Source: Micromonospora sediminicola (GTDB lineage: Bacteria > Actinomycetota > Actinomycetes > Mycobacteriales > Micromonosporaceae). From it: 64,000 nt of DNA. Every line of letters starts with the position of its first letter. Within the stretch, counting starts at the first letter, position 1. The stretch spans positions 1,853,001 through 1,917,000 of the forward strand of contig NZ_FLRH01000004.1 in NCBI RefSeq assembly GCF_900089585.1, in the 5' to 3' direction. The translations under genes were made by a program, and so were the position numbers. The notes below the pieces were generated by a model, which made no database searches, was not told where the DNA came from, and saw nothing but the letters and a program-made list of their open reading frames with translations. Positions 1 through 8,797 of this stretch are shown here, piece after piece.

Positions 1-393
1 CTCGGGGCGGCCGGTGATCCGGGACGCCGGCAGGTTGGCCGGGTCGACGGTGCGCAGCTGCGCGGCGAACCGCGGGACGCACAACGGCGTGACGCCCTTC
101 AGCCAGCTCGCCGCGTCGAGCCGCGGCCTCGCCCACGCGGTGGCGAAGGCGGCCGCCGCGGGTGCCGCCCCGGCGACGGGCGCGGTGGGTCCCTCGTCGT
201 CCTCGTCGTCGCGACCGAGGGCCTCCGGTGTCGGCACGCCGGCGACCGCGCCGCCGACGGTCGGCGCGGGGCCGGTGGTCGGCGGTGCCGCGTTGTCCGG
301 GTCCCCGGAACGGAAACATCCGGACAGCGTCGCGAGCAGCATCGGTATCGCGATCGCGGACACCAGTGCCCGTATCCCTATTTCATTGCCCAT
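1..393 (-). CDS. Putative lipoprotein of the T4SS-like locus (partial, C-terminus off the window)
   Basis: Starts at ATG 393 on the minus strand and is still open at base 1, so only about 131 residues are seen. The N-terminus has a hydrophobic segment ending in a lipobox (L-S-G-C, about residues 24-27), followed by a Pro/Ala/Gly-rich linker and then the start of a folded domain with a Trp-Leu and an 'R-I-T-G' segment. This suggests an exported lipoprotein anchored on the outer face of the membrane. It is divergent from the secretion operon to its right, and similar small lipoproteins accompany actinobacterial conjugation-like loci, so a structural accessory role is inferred. The family was not recognised with certainty. 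Confidence 0.6.
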   Translation of the reverse strand, partial: MGNEIGIRALVSAIAIPMLLATLSGCFRSGDPDNAAPPTTGPAPTVGGAVAGVPTPEALGRDDEDDEGPTAPVAGAAPAAAAFATAWARPRLDAASWLKGVTPLCVPRFAAQLRTVDPANLPASRITGRPE

Positions 394-554
394 GACCGTT
401 CTACCCCCGTGTCAACCATTCGTCTCGCGTCCATCATGGACCGGCTGGTCATGGCCCGGCTCCGCACGTGCCAATGTGGAATCACAATATCGATCGGCGT
501 GCAGCCGGGTGCTACTGTTCGCCGCGGAGCAGGTCAGGTACGGGGGAAAGTTAC

Positions 555-584
555 ATGTACGGTCGAGTGCAGGGCGGATTCTGA
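555..584 (+). CDS. Possible 9-codon leader ORF ahead of the T4SS-like operon
   Basis: A GGGGGAAAG Shine-Dalgarno at 542-550 sits 4 bases before ATG 555. The reading frame encodes MYGRVQGGF and stops at TGA 582-584, one base before the GTG at 586 that I choose as the start of the next gene. This layout fits a translated leader that couples ribosomes into the downstream gene. It is seen only as an ORF with a good ribosome site; whether the peptide itself has a role cannot be judged. Confidence 0.4.
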   Translation: MYGRVQGGF

Positions 585-585
585 C

Positions 586-1116
586 GTGCCATCGGTCAAT
601 GCGCCCATTCGGACGCGGCACGACGCGCTGCCGGTTCTTTCCGCGGTGCCGGTGCCGCCGCAGGCTCTCGCCGACGGGTGGCCCCCGGTGTGGTGGGTCG
701 GCTGTCACGGCGGCAGCGGCGCCAGCACGTTGGCGGCGCTAACCCGGGTCGGCTACGACCACGGCTCGGCGTGGCCGCTACTGCCGCAGCACGCCCCGAT
801 GATCAACGTCGTCCTGGTCTGTCGGGCCAGCGCCACGGGCACGCTGGCGGCGACGGGCGCGGTGGAGCAGTGGCGTCGGCGGGCCGTCCCGGCGCACGTC
901 CGGGTGCAGGGAGTCGTCGCGGTCGCCGCGTCGCCGAAACGACCGCCCAGAATCGTCAACGAGCGCCTGCAACTGCTGGGCGGATGGGTGCCGAACGTCT
1001 GGCGCGTCGGCTGGCAGGAGGTTCTGCTGGCCGCCGACCTACCCACCGATCTGGGCGTTCCCCCACCCGACATCGCCGCGCTCCGCGATTCCGTTGTCGA
1101 AGTCGTCTCGACCTAG
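586..1116 (+). CDS. P-loop-like protein of the T4SS-like operon (possibly DUF6668-type)
   Basis: About 176 residues from GTG 586, which has AGGGCGG 8 bases upstream and lies one base after a short leader ORF. The frame is open back to 409, so a longer start is possible, but those extra residues look non-coding. Residues 36-48 read W-W-V-G-C-H-G-G-S-G-A-S-T, a deviant Walker-A-like loop (G-G-x-G-x-S-T) as in ParA/MinD-like proteins, but without an obvious Lys. Hydrophobic beta-strand-like stretches follow. It is the first structural gene of the operon, 11 bases before the next one. The role is unknown; a degenerate NTPase or scaffold for the secretion machine is inference. Confidence 0.6.
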   Translation: MPSVNAPIRTRHDALPVLSAVPVPPQALADGWPPVWWVGCHGGSGASTLAALTRVGYDHGSAWPLLPQHAPMINVVLVCRASATGTLAATGAVEQWRRRAVPAHVRVQGVVAVAASPKRPPRIVNERLQLLGGWVPNVWRVGWQEVLLAADLPTDLGVPPPDIAALRDSVVEVVST

Positions 1117-1127
1117 GAGAATTACCA

Positions 1128-1430
1128 ATGTCGATGTTGCTGCATCTGCACGCCGCGGTCGCCAGCGTGCAGGGCGTTGCGACCGATGTCATCGCCGCTC
1201 CGGACCCGGGCAACATCGCGCCCCCCGGATCGGACAAGATCCTGACGATCCTCGGCTGGGTGAAGTGGATCGTCACGGCCGTCGCCGTCGGCGGCGCCAT
1301 GTTCATCGGCGCCAAGATGGCGATCGCCCACCGCCGTGGTGACGACACCAACACCTCGGCGCTGGGCTGGTGGCTGGCCGGCTGCGTGCTGCTCGGAGTG
1401 GGGCCGCAGCTGGTCGACGCACTGACCTGA
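1128..1430 (+). CDS. Small two-TM membrane protein of the T4SS-like operon (VirB2/TrbC-like position)
   Basis: About 100 residues from ATG 1128, preceded by TAGGAGA. There is a short N-terminal region of signal-like character, then two hydrophobic helices (about residues 38-60 and 75-95) separated by a short basic and polar loop. Size, two-helix topology and location just upstream of the VirB8-, VirB6- and VirB4-like genes resemble the pilin-like VirB2/TrbC slot of T4SS operons. No sequence signature confirms this, so the assignment is positional. Confidence 0.65.
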   Translation: MSMLLHLHAAVASVQGVATDVIAAPDPGNIAPPGSDKILTILGWVKWIVTAVAVGGAMFIGAKMAIAHRRGDDTNTSALGWWLAGCVLLGVGPQLVDALT

Positions 1431-1460
1431 GCGCGGCACTCACCGGGGGGAAGGACCGCC

Positions 1461-2213
1461 ATGCGTTCGAGGAACTACGAGGCCGACTACGCGGAGGAGC
1501 CGTCGCCGTGGACCCGGCCGGGCTTCGTGCTGGCCGCCGCGTTGTTGCTGGTGATCGTCGCACTCGGGGTCGTCGTCGCCGTGCGGTCCGGCGACGACGA
1601 CGAACCCGGCCCGGCGACGCCCCCGGTGGCCGCCGTCAGTGAGACGCCGGCGGCACAGCCGCAGACGACCGGCGAGCTGCCCACGGCGGTCCCCACGACC
1701 GCACCGGCGGGTGTCACCTGGCAGGTCGTCCGCGGCACCGCGCTGCCGTTCAGCGATCGGGCCGGGCCACGGGACCACAGCGACACCCAGGCCAAGGGCT
1801 TCGCCCACGCCCCGGAGGGCGCGCTGATCGCCGCCGCGCAACTGACCAGCCGTGTGGGCGCCGCCGCCGGCCGGGCATCGTGGGAGCCCACCCTGACCCG
1901 GCAGTTCCTGCCCAGCGCCGACCGGGACAGGCTCCAGCGGGCACTCGAGGCGGAGCCGGAGCAGCCGGCCCAGCCGGGCGACCTCGCGCCGCTGGCGGGT
2001 TATCTGTACCAGAGCTACTCACCGGACACCGCGGTGATCGGTCTGGCCTACCGGGCGGTCAACGGCGCCACCGCACGCTGGTTCATCGTCACGACCACCC
2101 TCCGGTGGAGCGACGGGGACTGGAAGATGGTGGCACCGCCCGGCGGCGCCTGGACATCGCTGAGCCGCACCGTGACCGACCTGAGCGGCGTCGTGGAGTG
2201 GGGGGCCCGCTGA
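1461..2213 (+). CDS. TcpC/VirB8-like bitopic protein of the T4SS-like operon
   Basis: 250 residues: a short acidic cytoplasmic N-terminus, one transmembrane helix (about residues 21-42), a Pro/Thr-rich linker, then a globular extracytoplasmic domain of about 160 residues. The tail contains a 'W-F-I-V-T-T-T-L-R-W' strand and W-x-x-G-D-W, as in NTF2-like VirB8/TcpC domains. VirB8/TcpC proteins form the periplasmic scaffold of T4SS channels. ATG 1461 follows GGGGGGAAGG. The stop overlaps the next gene by one base (TGATG at 2211-2215), so the two are translationally coupled. The fold call rests on layout rather than strong identity. Confidence 0.65.
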   Translation: MRSRNYEADYAEEPSPWTRPGFVLAAALLLVIVALGVVVAVRSGDDDEPGPATPPVAAVSETPAAQPQTTGELPTAVPTTAPAGVTWQVVRGTALPFSDRAGPRDHSDTQAKGFAHAPEGALIAAAQLTSRVGAAAGRASWEPTLTRQFLPSADRDRLQRALEAEPEQPAQPGDLAPLAGYLYQSYSPDTAVIGLAYRAVNGATARWFIVTTTLRWSDGDWKMVAPPGGAWTSLSRTVTDLSGVVEWGAR

Positions 2214-3550
2214 TGTGCAATCCGATCACCCAGCCGGACTGCGGCGTCGGAGACTTCCTCGGCGGAGTCGCCAACTCGGTCGCCGGCAACGTCGCGGAAT
2301 CCATGCTCGACGGTCTGGCGAAGGCCATGGGCGACACCGCGGCCTGGGCCCTGAAGACCCTGATCGCCGGCTGGATCGCGGTGCCGTCCCCGGTGCTCAC
2401 CGGAGGATCGGTCGACCGGCTGCGCGAGTACACCTACTGGATCACCGGCGCCGTCGCGGTGTTCTCCCTTCTCGTCGCGGCCGGGCGAATCGTGTGGGAG
2501 CGCAACGCCAAGGCCGCCACCGACGCCGGGCGTGGCCTCGTCCAACTGACGCTGATCAGCGCCGCGGGGGTGCCGACGGTCGCGCTGCTCAGCGAGTTCG
2601 GCGACGGTTACTCCAAGTGGATCGTGGACGCGTCGACGGGCGGTGATCTCGGCGAGCGCCTGTTGATGTTCGCGCCGGTGGCCGGCGCGGCCGCCTTCAA
2701 CGGACTCACGTCCATCGCGCTGATCACCGTCTCGTTCATGCTGCTGCTCATCTCGTTCACGCAGATCCTGTTGAGCATCGGCATCGCCGCGATCAAGGTG
2801 CTGCTGAGCGGGCTGATGCCGCTGGCCGCGGCGGCGGCCATGACCGGCACCGGCCGTGCCGTGCTGGCGCGCTACCTGAGCTGGCTGATGGCGGCCCTGC
2901 TCTACAAGCCGGCCGCCGCCACCGTGTACGCGGCCGCGTTCTGGATGATCGGTGACGGCGAGGACCTCACCACCGTGCTGACCGGCATCGTGCTGATGTG
3001 CATGGGCATCGTGGCGATGCCTGCCCTGCTGAAGCTGCTGGCTCCGGCGACCAGCCAGATCGCCATGGGCGGTGGCGGTGGCGGGGGCATGGCGGCCTCC
3101 GGAACCATCGCCACCGGCGCGATGCTGCTCAACTCCACCCGCGGAGGCGGTGGCGGTGGCGGTGGCGGAGCCGGCGGTGGTGACGGGGGCGGACCGGGCG
3201 CCCCGGTGCGCCCCTCCGGGGCCGGCACCGGACCCGCCGCCGCACCGGCACCGTCCGGCGGTGGGACGCCCACCGGAGGCGGCGGCGCCGCGACCGGCGG
3301 AGGAGGCGCGGCCGGCGGAGGCACGGCGGCCGGCGGAGGTGGCGCGGCCGCGGGCGGAGGCGCGGCGGCCAGCGGAGGCGCGGCGGCGGGCGGAGGCGCG
3401 GCGGCGGCCGGCGGAATGGCCGCGGCGGCAGGCCCCATCGGCGCCGGAATCATGGTCGGGCAGGCCGCCGCGAAGGCCGGGCCGGCGGCGGTCCGAAAGA
3501 TCGGTGGCGCCGCCGCGGGCGCGACCGGACCGACAGGAGCTGAGCAGTGA
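2213..3550 (+). CDS. TrbL/VirB6-like polytopic membrane protein with Gly/Ala-rich tail
   Basis: 445 residues. The N-terminal region is followed by roughly six to seven hydrophobic helices between residues 65 and 285. The last 160 residues are almost entirely Gly, Ala, Pro, Ser and Thr, with long runs of glycine. The polytopic core matches TrbL/VirB6, the inner-membrane channel component of conjugation systems, and 'conjugal transfer protein TrbL' neighbours are typical for SCO6880-family genes. The start overlaps the previous stop and the stop overlaps the next start (GTGA at 3547), placing it firmly in the operon. The tail (bases about 3060-3480) is low-complexity and probably disordered. 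Confidence 0.75.
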   Translation: MCNPITQPDCGVGDFLGGVANSVAGNVAESMLDGLAKAMGDTAAWALKTLIAGWIAVPSPVLTGGSVDRLREYTYWITGAVAVFSLLVAAGRIVWERNAKAATDAGRGLVQLTLISAAGVPTVALLSEFGDGYSKWIVDASTGGDLGERLLMFAPVAGAAAFNGLTSIALITVSFMLLLISFTQILLSIGIAAIKVLLSGLMPLAAAAAMTGTGRAVLARYLSWLMAALLYKPAAATVYAAAFWMIGDGEDLTTVLTGIVLMCMGIVAMPALLKLLAPATSQIAMGGGGGGGMAASGTIATGAMLLNSTRGGGGGGGGGAGGGDGGGPGAPVRPSGAGTGPAAAPAPSGGGTPTGGGGAATGGGGAAGGGTAAGGGGAAAGGGAAASGGAAAGGGAAAAGGMAAAAGPIGAGIMVGQAAAKAGPAAVRKIGGAAAGATGPTGAEQ

Positions 3551-5019
3551 CGACGACGGCCGCGCCGCCGAACCCGCCGCAGCAGCGCGCGTACGGCAAC
3601 TGGCGCCGTGGTGTGTCGGCCGGACTGTTCGGTCTGGGCACCGTCGGCACGCTCATCATGTTCGGCCTGGCGCTGCTGACCGTGCTGATGCTCGCCGTGT
3701 CGCTCCTGGCCGCCCTGGTGACCGCGTTGTGTGGCGCCGCCGTCCTGGTCCCGCTGGCCGTCCGGGTCAACGGGCGCACCGGGCTGCAGGTCATGGCGGC
3801 ACGGTTCGCCTGGTGGCGGGGACGCTCACGGCGGCAGCACCTCTACCTGTCCGGCGTGGCCTCCAAGGTGACGCAGACCCACCAGCTGCCCGGCATCCTG
3901 GCCCGCTCACAGGTCTACGAGGTGGAGACGGGCCGCTCCGGGCGCATCGGCGTGGTGGTCATCCCGCAGTCGCGGCACTACACCGTCACGCTGCGCTGCT
4001 ACCCGGAGGGCATGGACCTGGTCGACCAGAGCGCCATCGACGCCCGCGTGGCGCACCTGGCGGCCTGGCTGTCCAACCTCAGCCGCGAACCGGGCCTGGT
4101 GCAGGCCGCGGTCACCGTGGAGAGCACCCCGGACCCGGGCACGCAGCTGGCCACCGAGGTCGACGACACGATGTCGCCGGAGGCGCCGGAGCTGGCCCGC
4201 CGCGTCCTCGCGGAGGTGGTACGCAGCTACCCGGCCGGGTCGGCGACCGTGGAGACCCGGGTCTCGCTCACCTACACGCTGCCGCCGAACCGGCGGCAGC
4301 TCTCGCACGAGGACATGTGCCGGGAGGTGGCCGCCCGGTTGCCGAACCTGCACTCCGGGCTCTCGGCCGCCGGCGCCGGCGGCGTGCGCCCGATGATGCC
4401 GCGCTCGCTGGTCCGGGCCGTGCGCGCCGCGTACGACCCCGGCGTGGGCATCGAGCTGTCGCGTACTCCAGACCTGGACCTCACGTGGGAGAACGCCGGC
4501 CCGGTCTCGGCGCGGGAGAGCTGGGACTACTACCGGCACGACTCCGGCGTCTCGCGGACCTGGGGAATGGTCGAGGCCCCGCGCGGTGTCACCTTCGCCA
4601 ACACGTTCGCCCGGCTGACCGATCCCGACCCGCAGCTGCTGCGCAAGCGGGTGTCGCTGATCTACCGGCCGTACTCGCCGGCCGAGTCGGCCAAGCTCGT
4701 CGAGTCCGACAAGCGCGACGCCCGGTTCAACGCGACGAAGAAGGCCCAGGCCACCGCCCGGGACCTGGCCGACCTCAACGCGGCCGAGCAGGCCGCGCAG
4801 GAGGAGGCCTCCGGGGCCGGCGTCGTGCGGTTCACGGTGCTGGTCACCGCCACCGTCTCCTCGGTCGAGCAGCTCGACGAGGCGACCCGGATCATCGACT
4901 CGCGCGCCGCCGAGGCCCGGCTCATGCTCCGCCCGATGTACGGGGCCCAGGCGGCGACCTTCGCCGCCACCCTGCCGACCGGGGTGGTGCTGCCCGTGCA
5001 CGCCACCGTGCCGTTCTAG
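3547..5019 (+). CDS. SCO6880-family protein of the T4SS-like operon
   Basis: 490 residues from GTG 3547, overlapping the previous stop. The N-terminus begins with a Pro-rich stretch and 'Y-G-N-W-R-R', then two adjacent TM helices (about residues 28-75), followed by a large soluble region containing 'R-H-Y-T-V-T-L-R-C-Y' and 'S-R-E-S-W-D-Y-Y-R' type segments. Length, N-terminal signature and position directly before a VirB4-like ATPase fit the SCO6880 family. That family occupies the slot of the PrgI/VirB3-VirB4 N-terminal module in actinobacterial conjugation-like loci. Its likely role is a membrane-anchored partner of the downstream ATPase. Confidence 0.8.
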   Translation: MTTTAAPPNPPQQRAYGNWRRGVSAGLFGLGTVGTLIMFGLALLTVLMLAVSLLAALVTALCGAAVLVPLAVRVNGRTGLQVMAARFAWWRGRSRRQHLYLSGVASKVTQTHQLPGILARSQVYEVETGRSGRIGVVVIPQSRHYTVTLRCYPEGMDLVDQSAIDARVAHLAAWLSNLSREPGLVQAAVTVESTPDPGTQLATEVDDTMSPEAPELARRVLAEVVRSYPAGSATVETRVSLTYTLPPNRRQLSHEDMCREVAARLPNLHSGLSAAGAGGVRPMMPRSLVRAVRAAYDPGVGIELSRTPDLDLTWENAGPVSARESWDYYRHDSGVSRTWGMVEAPRGVTFANTFARLTDPDPQLLRKRVSLIYRPYSPAESAKLVESDKRDARFNATKKAQATARDLADLNAAEQAAQEEASGAGVVRFTVLVTATVSSVEQLDEATRIIDSRAAEARLMLRPMYGAQAATFAATLPTGVVLPVHATVPF

Positions 5020-5031
5020 GAGGCGGCCCCG

Positions 5032-6495
5032 ATGCCCCGTTCCGTCATCCCGATCCGACGTCCCAGCAGACTGGGTTACACCGGCCCCGGCGGTGGCTAC
5101 ATGTCGTGGGTCGAGTCGCCCACGGAATACCGCGGCACCACGGTGCAGGTGTGCGGCCTGTGGCCGTTCGGCACCGGCTCGTCCACCCCGACGATCGGCG
5201 CCCCGCTGGGCCGGCACCGCTACACCAACGCGACGGTGTGCTTCGACCCGATCTCCTGGTACGAACGCGCCAAGCTGATCAACAACCCGTCGGTGTGGAT
5301 CCAGGCGGAGCCGGCAATGGGCAAGTCCACCAGCGTGCGGCGGATGCTGCTGAGCCTGGTCGCCCAGGGGGTGACCCCGCTGATCCTGGGCGACCTCAAA
5401 CCCGACTACGCCGAGCTGGTCGCCGCGCTCGGCGGCCGGGTGCTGCGGGTGGGCCCCGGGCTGCACCGGATCAACCCGCTCGACATCGGCCCGTGGCAGC
5501 AGGTGCTGGCGCACGTGCGCGATCCCAAGGAGATCGAGCAGCTGCACGCGGAGATCGTCGACCGTCGGCTGAACGCCGCCCTGGTGCTGGCGACACTGAC
5601 TCGGGGTGCGCCGCTCGCGTCGGACGAGATCACCGTCCTGGCGGCCGCGCTGCGCTTCCTGACCGAGCGGGAGAGCGCCGCCCAGCCGTTGCTGTCGGAC
5701 GTGCTGCGGGTCATCGAGGAGGCGCCCATGCCGGTGCGGTGGGTGACGCTGTGGCACGACGACCACGACCTGGACCGCTACCGCCTGGAGACGGAGAACC
5801 TGCGGCGTACGCTGCGGGCGCTGATCCACGGGCCGCTCGGCTCGACCGTCGAGGGTCACACCACCGCCTCGATCGACCTGGACACCACCGCGCTCTGCGT
5901 GGACATCTCCGGCATCAGCGAGACCAACCAGATGCTGACCGCCGCCACCCTGGTCACCACGTGGGCCGCCGGCTTCGGTCAGGTCGAGGCCGCGCACCGG
6001 ATGTCCGACCTGGGCCTGGCCCCGCCGCGGCGCTTCTTCCTGGTCCTGGACGAGATGTGGCGCGCGTTGCGGGTCGGGCACGGCATGGTCGACCGCATCG
6101 ACGCGCTGACCCGGCTGAACCGCTCCAAGGGCACCGGCACCGCGTTCATCACCCACTCGCTGGGTGACCTGCAGGCGTTGCCGAACGAGGAGGACCGCGC
6201 CAAGGCGCGCGGCTTCGCCGACCGGTGCGCGGTGCTCATGATCGGCGCCTGCTCCGAGCAGGAGCTCGACGCCGTCGCCCGGGTACGGCCCCTCGCGCAG
6301 GCCGAACGCGCCGAGGTGCTGTCGTGGTCCGCGCCGCCGTCGTGGACGACCGGACCGGACGAGGAGGAGGTCCTGATCGGCCGGGGGAACTTCCTCATCA
6401 AGGTCGGGACCCGTCCCGGCATCCCGGTGCACCTGGAACCCACCGAGATCGAGAAGCAGTTGGGCAACACCGACTTCCGGTGGCGGCGCACATGA
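5032..6495 (+). CDS. VirB4-like T4SS ATPase
   Basis: 487 residues from ATG 5032 with AGGAGGCGG upstream. Walker A is A-E-P-A-M-G-K-S at 92-99, matching [AG]x4GK[ST]. Walker B is at about 334-341 (R-F-F-L-V-L-D-E), and downstream come 'G-T-G-T-A-F-I-T-H-S' and an Arg-rich sensor-like region typical of the VirB4/TraC group. These cytoplasmic hexameric ATPases power substrate transfer. This version lacks the long N-terminal domain, which appears to be supplied by the preceding SCO6880-like protein. The stop overlaps the next start (ATGA at 6492). Confidence 0.85.
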   Translation: MPRSVIPIRRPSRLGYTGPGGGYMSWVESPTEYRGTTVQVCGLWPFGTGSSTPTIGAPLGRHRYTNATVCFDPISWYERAKLINNPSVWIQAEPAMGKSTSVRRMLLSLVAQGVTPLILGDLKPDYAELVAALGGRVLRVGPGLHRINPLDIGPWQQVLAHVRDPKEIEQLHAEIVDRRLNAALVLATLTRGAPLASDEITVLAAALRFLTERESAAQPLLSDVLRVIEEAPMPVRWVTLWHDDHDLDRYRLETENLRRTLRALIHGPLGSTVEGHTTASIDLDTTALCVDISGISETNQMLTAATLVTTWAAGFGQVEAAHRMSDLGLAPPRRFFLVLDEMWRALRVGHGMVDRIDALTRLNRSKGTGTAFITHSLGDLQALPNEEDRAKARGFADRCAVLMIGACSEQELDAVARVRPLAQAERAEVLSWSAPPSWTTGPDEEEVLIGRGNFLIKVGTRPGIPVHLEPTEIEKQLGNTDFRWRRT

Positions 6496-8294
6496 GCCGG
6501 GCGGTGGGACCGGGCGGAAGCAGTGACTCCTCGGGCCTGGTCGCCGGCGGGCTGGCCGGGCTCGCACTGGCGGCGGCCGGGGCGGTGTGGCTGCCGTTGC
6601 GGCTGACCGATCCGCCCGGCTACGACGGCGAGGGGCTGTTCAGCGCCGCCGCGGGGTTGATCTCCGGCACGATCACCTGGACCGTCGCGTGCACGCTGGT
6701 GGCGGTCGCCGAGGTGCTGGTGGTGACGGCACTGGGCGCGGGTGTGTCGCTGCTGGTCCGGGGACGCCGTCTCCGGGGCAGCCGGGTCGACCGGGCCGCG
6801 CGGCACATGGCCCGCCGCGGCGACCTGGCGCACCTGAGCCCCGACGGGGTCACCGCGTCCGCCAGGCGACTGCGGGCCAGTCTGGCCGACGCCGGGACCG
6901 TCGCCCCCGACGACGCCGGCGTCCTGATCGGACACGCCGTGGTGGGCGGGATGGAGCTGCGCCAGTCCTGGGAGGACATGGCGGTCGACATCTGGGGGCC
7001 GCGTACCGGCAAGACCACCGCCCGCGCGATCCCGGCCACCGTGTCCAACCCCGGGCCGACGCTGGTCACCAGCGTCAAGGGCGACATCATCGACGCCACC
7101 CGGGAGTTGCGCGCGACCCGAGGCGAGATCTGGGTGTTCGACCCGCAGCAGGTCTGGGGGCAGCCGCAGCAGCTGTGGTGGAACCCGCTCGGCGGGATCG
7201 CCACCATCACCGACGCGCGTCGGCTGGCCGAGCACTTCGCCTCGGCCGAGCGTGAACCCGGCATGCAGCGCGACGCGTTCTTCGACCCCAGCTCCGAGGA
7301 GCTCGTGGCCAACCTGCTGCTGGCGGCCGCGGTCGGCGGACGGTCCGTCCTCGACGTCTACCGCTGGGCGGTGAACCCGCGCGACGAGTCGCCGGCCGAC
7401 ATCCTGACCGGTGCGGGCTTCCAACTGCCGGCCGACTCGATCGTCGGTGTGATCAACATGCCGGAACAGACCCGGGGCGGCGTCTACGCCGGCGCCCAGA
7501 AGATGCTCATGTGCCTGACCGAGCCGAGTGTCACCGCATGGGTCAGTCCGCCGTCCTCACCGATGATCCGGCAGTTCCGCCCCGAGGACTTCGTCGCCAC
7601 GTGCGACACCGTCTACCTGCTCAGCCAGGGCGGTCCGGGATCACCGGCACCACTGATCGCCGCGCTGACCGACGCGGTGCTGCGAGCGGGCGAGATGCGC
7701 GCCCGCACCTCGCCGGGCCGGCGCCTCGACCCGCCGCTGGTGTCGGTGCTCGACGAGGCGGCCAACATCTGCCGCATCCGGCAACTGCCGGCCCTGTACT
7801 CCTACTACGGCTCGCACGGCCTCCCGATCATCACCGTGCTGCAGTCGTACGCCCAGGGCGTCGACGTGTGGGGCCGCGAGGGCATGCGCAAGCTGTGGTC
7901 GGCGGCGAACGTGCGCACCTACGGCGGTGGCGTCGCGGACCCCGAGTTCCTCGAGGAGCTGTCCCGCCTCATCGGTGAGCACGACGTCATGACCCGATCC
8001 ACGTCGAGCAGCGGTTCCGGCTTCGGCCAGCGGTCCGTGTCCCGGCAGACCCGCCGCCAGCGGGTGCTCGACGTCGCGGAGCTGCACGCGCTGCCCCGCG
8101 GCCGGATGGTGGTCTACAGCTCCGGTGCGCCGCCGGTGCTGGCCCGCACCGCGCCCTGGCAGACCGGCCCGTACGCCGAGGCCGTCCGGGCCTCCATCGC
8201 CCGCTGGGATCCGGACCGCCGCAACGACTGGAATCTCCAGGCCGACACCTCTCAACTGCAGTCGTTCGACAACGCTGTGCAGGAGCCGCGATGA
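6492..8294 (+). CDS. VirD4/TraG-like coupling ATPase
   Basis: 600 residues. Two N-terminal TM helices (about residues 15-36 and 55-90) precede a cytoplasmic ATPase domain. Walker A is G-P-R-T-G-K-T-T (169-176), Walker B is V-S-V-L-D-E-A-A near residue 420, and a TraM-recognition-like C-terminal part follows. This is the architecture of the type IV coupling protein family, which brings DNA or protein substrates to the channel. The stop overlaps the DUF4913 gene (ATGA at 8291). No relaxase is found beside it in this window, so the substrate is unknown. Confidence 0.87.
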   Translation: MSRAVGPGGSSDSSGLVAGGLAGLALAAAGAVWLPLRLTDPPGYDGEGLFSAAAGLISGTITWTVACTLVAVAEVLVVTALGAGVSLLVRGRRLRGSRVDRAARHMARRGDLAHLSPDGVTASARRLRASLADAGTVAPDDAGVLIGHAVVGGMELRQSWEDMAVDIWGPRTGKTTARAIPATVSNPGPTLVTSVKGDIIDATRELRATRGEIWVFDPQQVWGQPQQLWWNPLGGIATITDARRLAEHFASAEREPGMQRDAFFDPSSEELVANLLLAAAVGGRSVLDVYRWAVNPRDESPADILTGAGFQLPADSIVGVINMPEQTRGGVYAGAQKMLMCLTEPSVTAWVSPPSSPMIRQFRPEDFVATCDTVYLLSQGGPGSPAPLIAALTDAVLRAGEMRARTSPGRRLDPPLVSVLDEAANICRIRQLPALYSYYGSHGLPIITVLQSYAQGVDVWGREGMRKLWSAANVRTYGGGVADPEFLEELSRLIGEHDVMTRSTSSSGSGFGQRSVSRQTRRQRVLDVAELHALPRGRMVVYSSGAPPVLARTAPWQTGPYAEAVRASIARWDPDRRNDWNLQADTSQLQSFDNAVQEPR

Positions 8295-8797
8295 CCACGC
8301 CCACCGACCGGAGCGGTTCGGAGCGGGCCGTCGCCGAACTGTCCGCTCTGCTGGAGCAGCTGTCCGGCGCGATGCCGCCCGGCGACCCGCCGCCGGATCC
8401 GCAGGCGGCCACGGCAGCCACCCCGCAGCCGGCCGCCGACGAGGTGCCGGAGCCGGCGTTCCGCAACCTCGACGAGTTCATGCGCCTGTACCTGGGCGAG
8501 GTCGTCGAGCGCCGCGTCCTCAGCGGGCCCAAGAGCGGCATCCACTGGTGCGACCGGTGGTGGGCGCACCCCGAGGCGATCTCGCGCCTCTACGCGATGT
8601 GGCGCGAGTGGGAGAAGGCCCGCCTCGACGACACGATGAGCACGTGGTGGCTGCACCACCTCGATCCGCACCTGATGGCCATGACCACCGAGTACGGGCC
8701 GTTCGCCAAGTGCGAACCCGGCCGGCACAGCGAGCCCAGCACCCTGCCGACCCTCCCCGCTCCACGGGAGATCCTCGATCAGCTGCCCGAGGGCTGA
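8291..8797 (+). CDS. DUF4913 domain protein, last gene of the T4SS-like operon
   Basis: 168 residues. A Pro/Ala-rich N-terminal third precedes a compact domain from about residue 57: 'F-R-N-L-D-E-F-M-R-L-Y', 'W-C-D-R-W-W-x-H-P-E-A', 'L-x-A-M-W-R-E-W-E' and 'W-W-L-H-H-L-D-P-H'. This is the conserved Trp/His pattern of DUF4913, a family of unknown function found next to actinobacterial TraG/VirD4-like genes. It has no signal peptide or TM helix. The start overlaps the coupling-protein stop, suggesting a cytoplasmic partner of the coupling ATPase. Confidence 0.8.
   Translation: MTTPTDRSGSERAVAELSALLEQLSGAMPPGDPPPDPQAATAATPQPAADEVPEPAFRNLDEFMRLYLGEVVERRVLSGPKSGIHWCDRWWAHPEAISRLYAMWREWEKARLDDTMSTWWLHHLDPHLMAMTTEYGPFAKCEPGRHSEPSTLPTLPAPREILDQLPEG

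Noticed and set aside
3072..6167. Very long plus-strand frame across the T4SS genes
   Set aside because: High-GC shadow of the real genes; residues are Arg/Pro/Ala-rich without domains.
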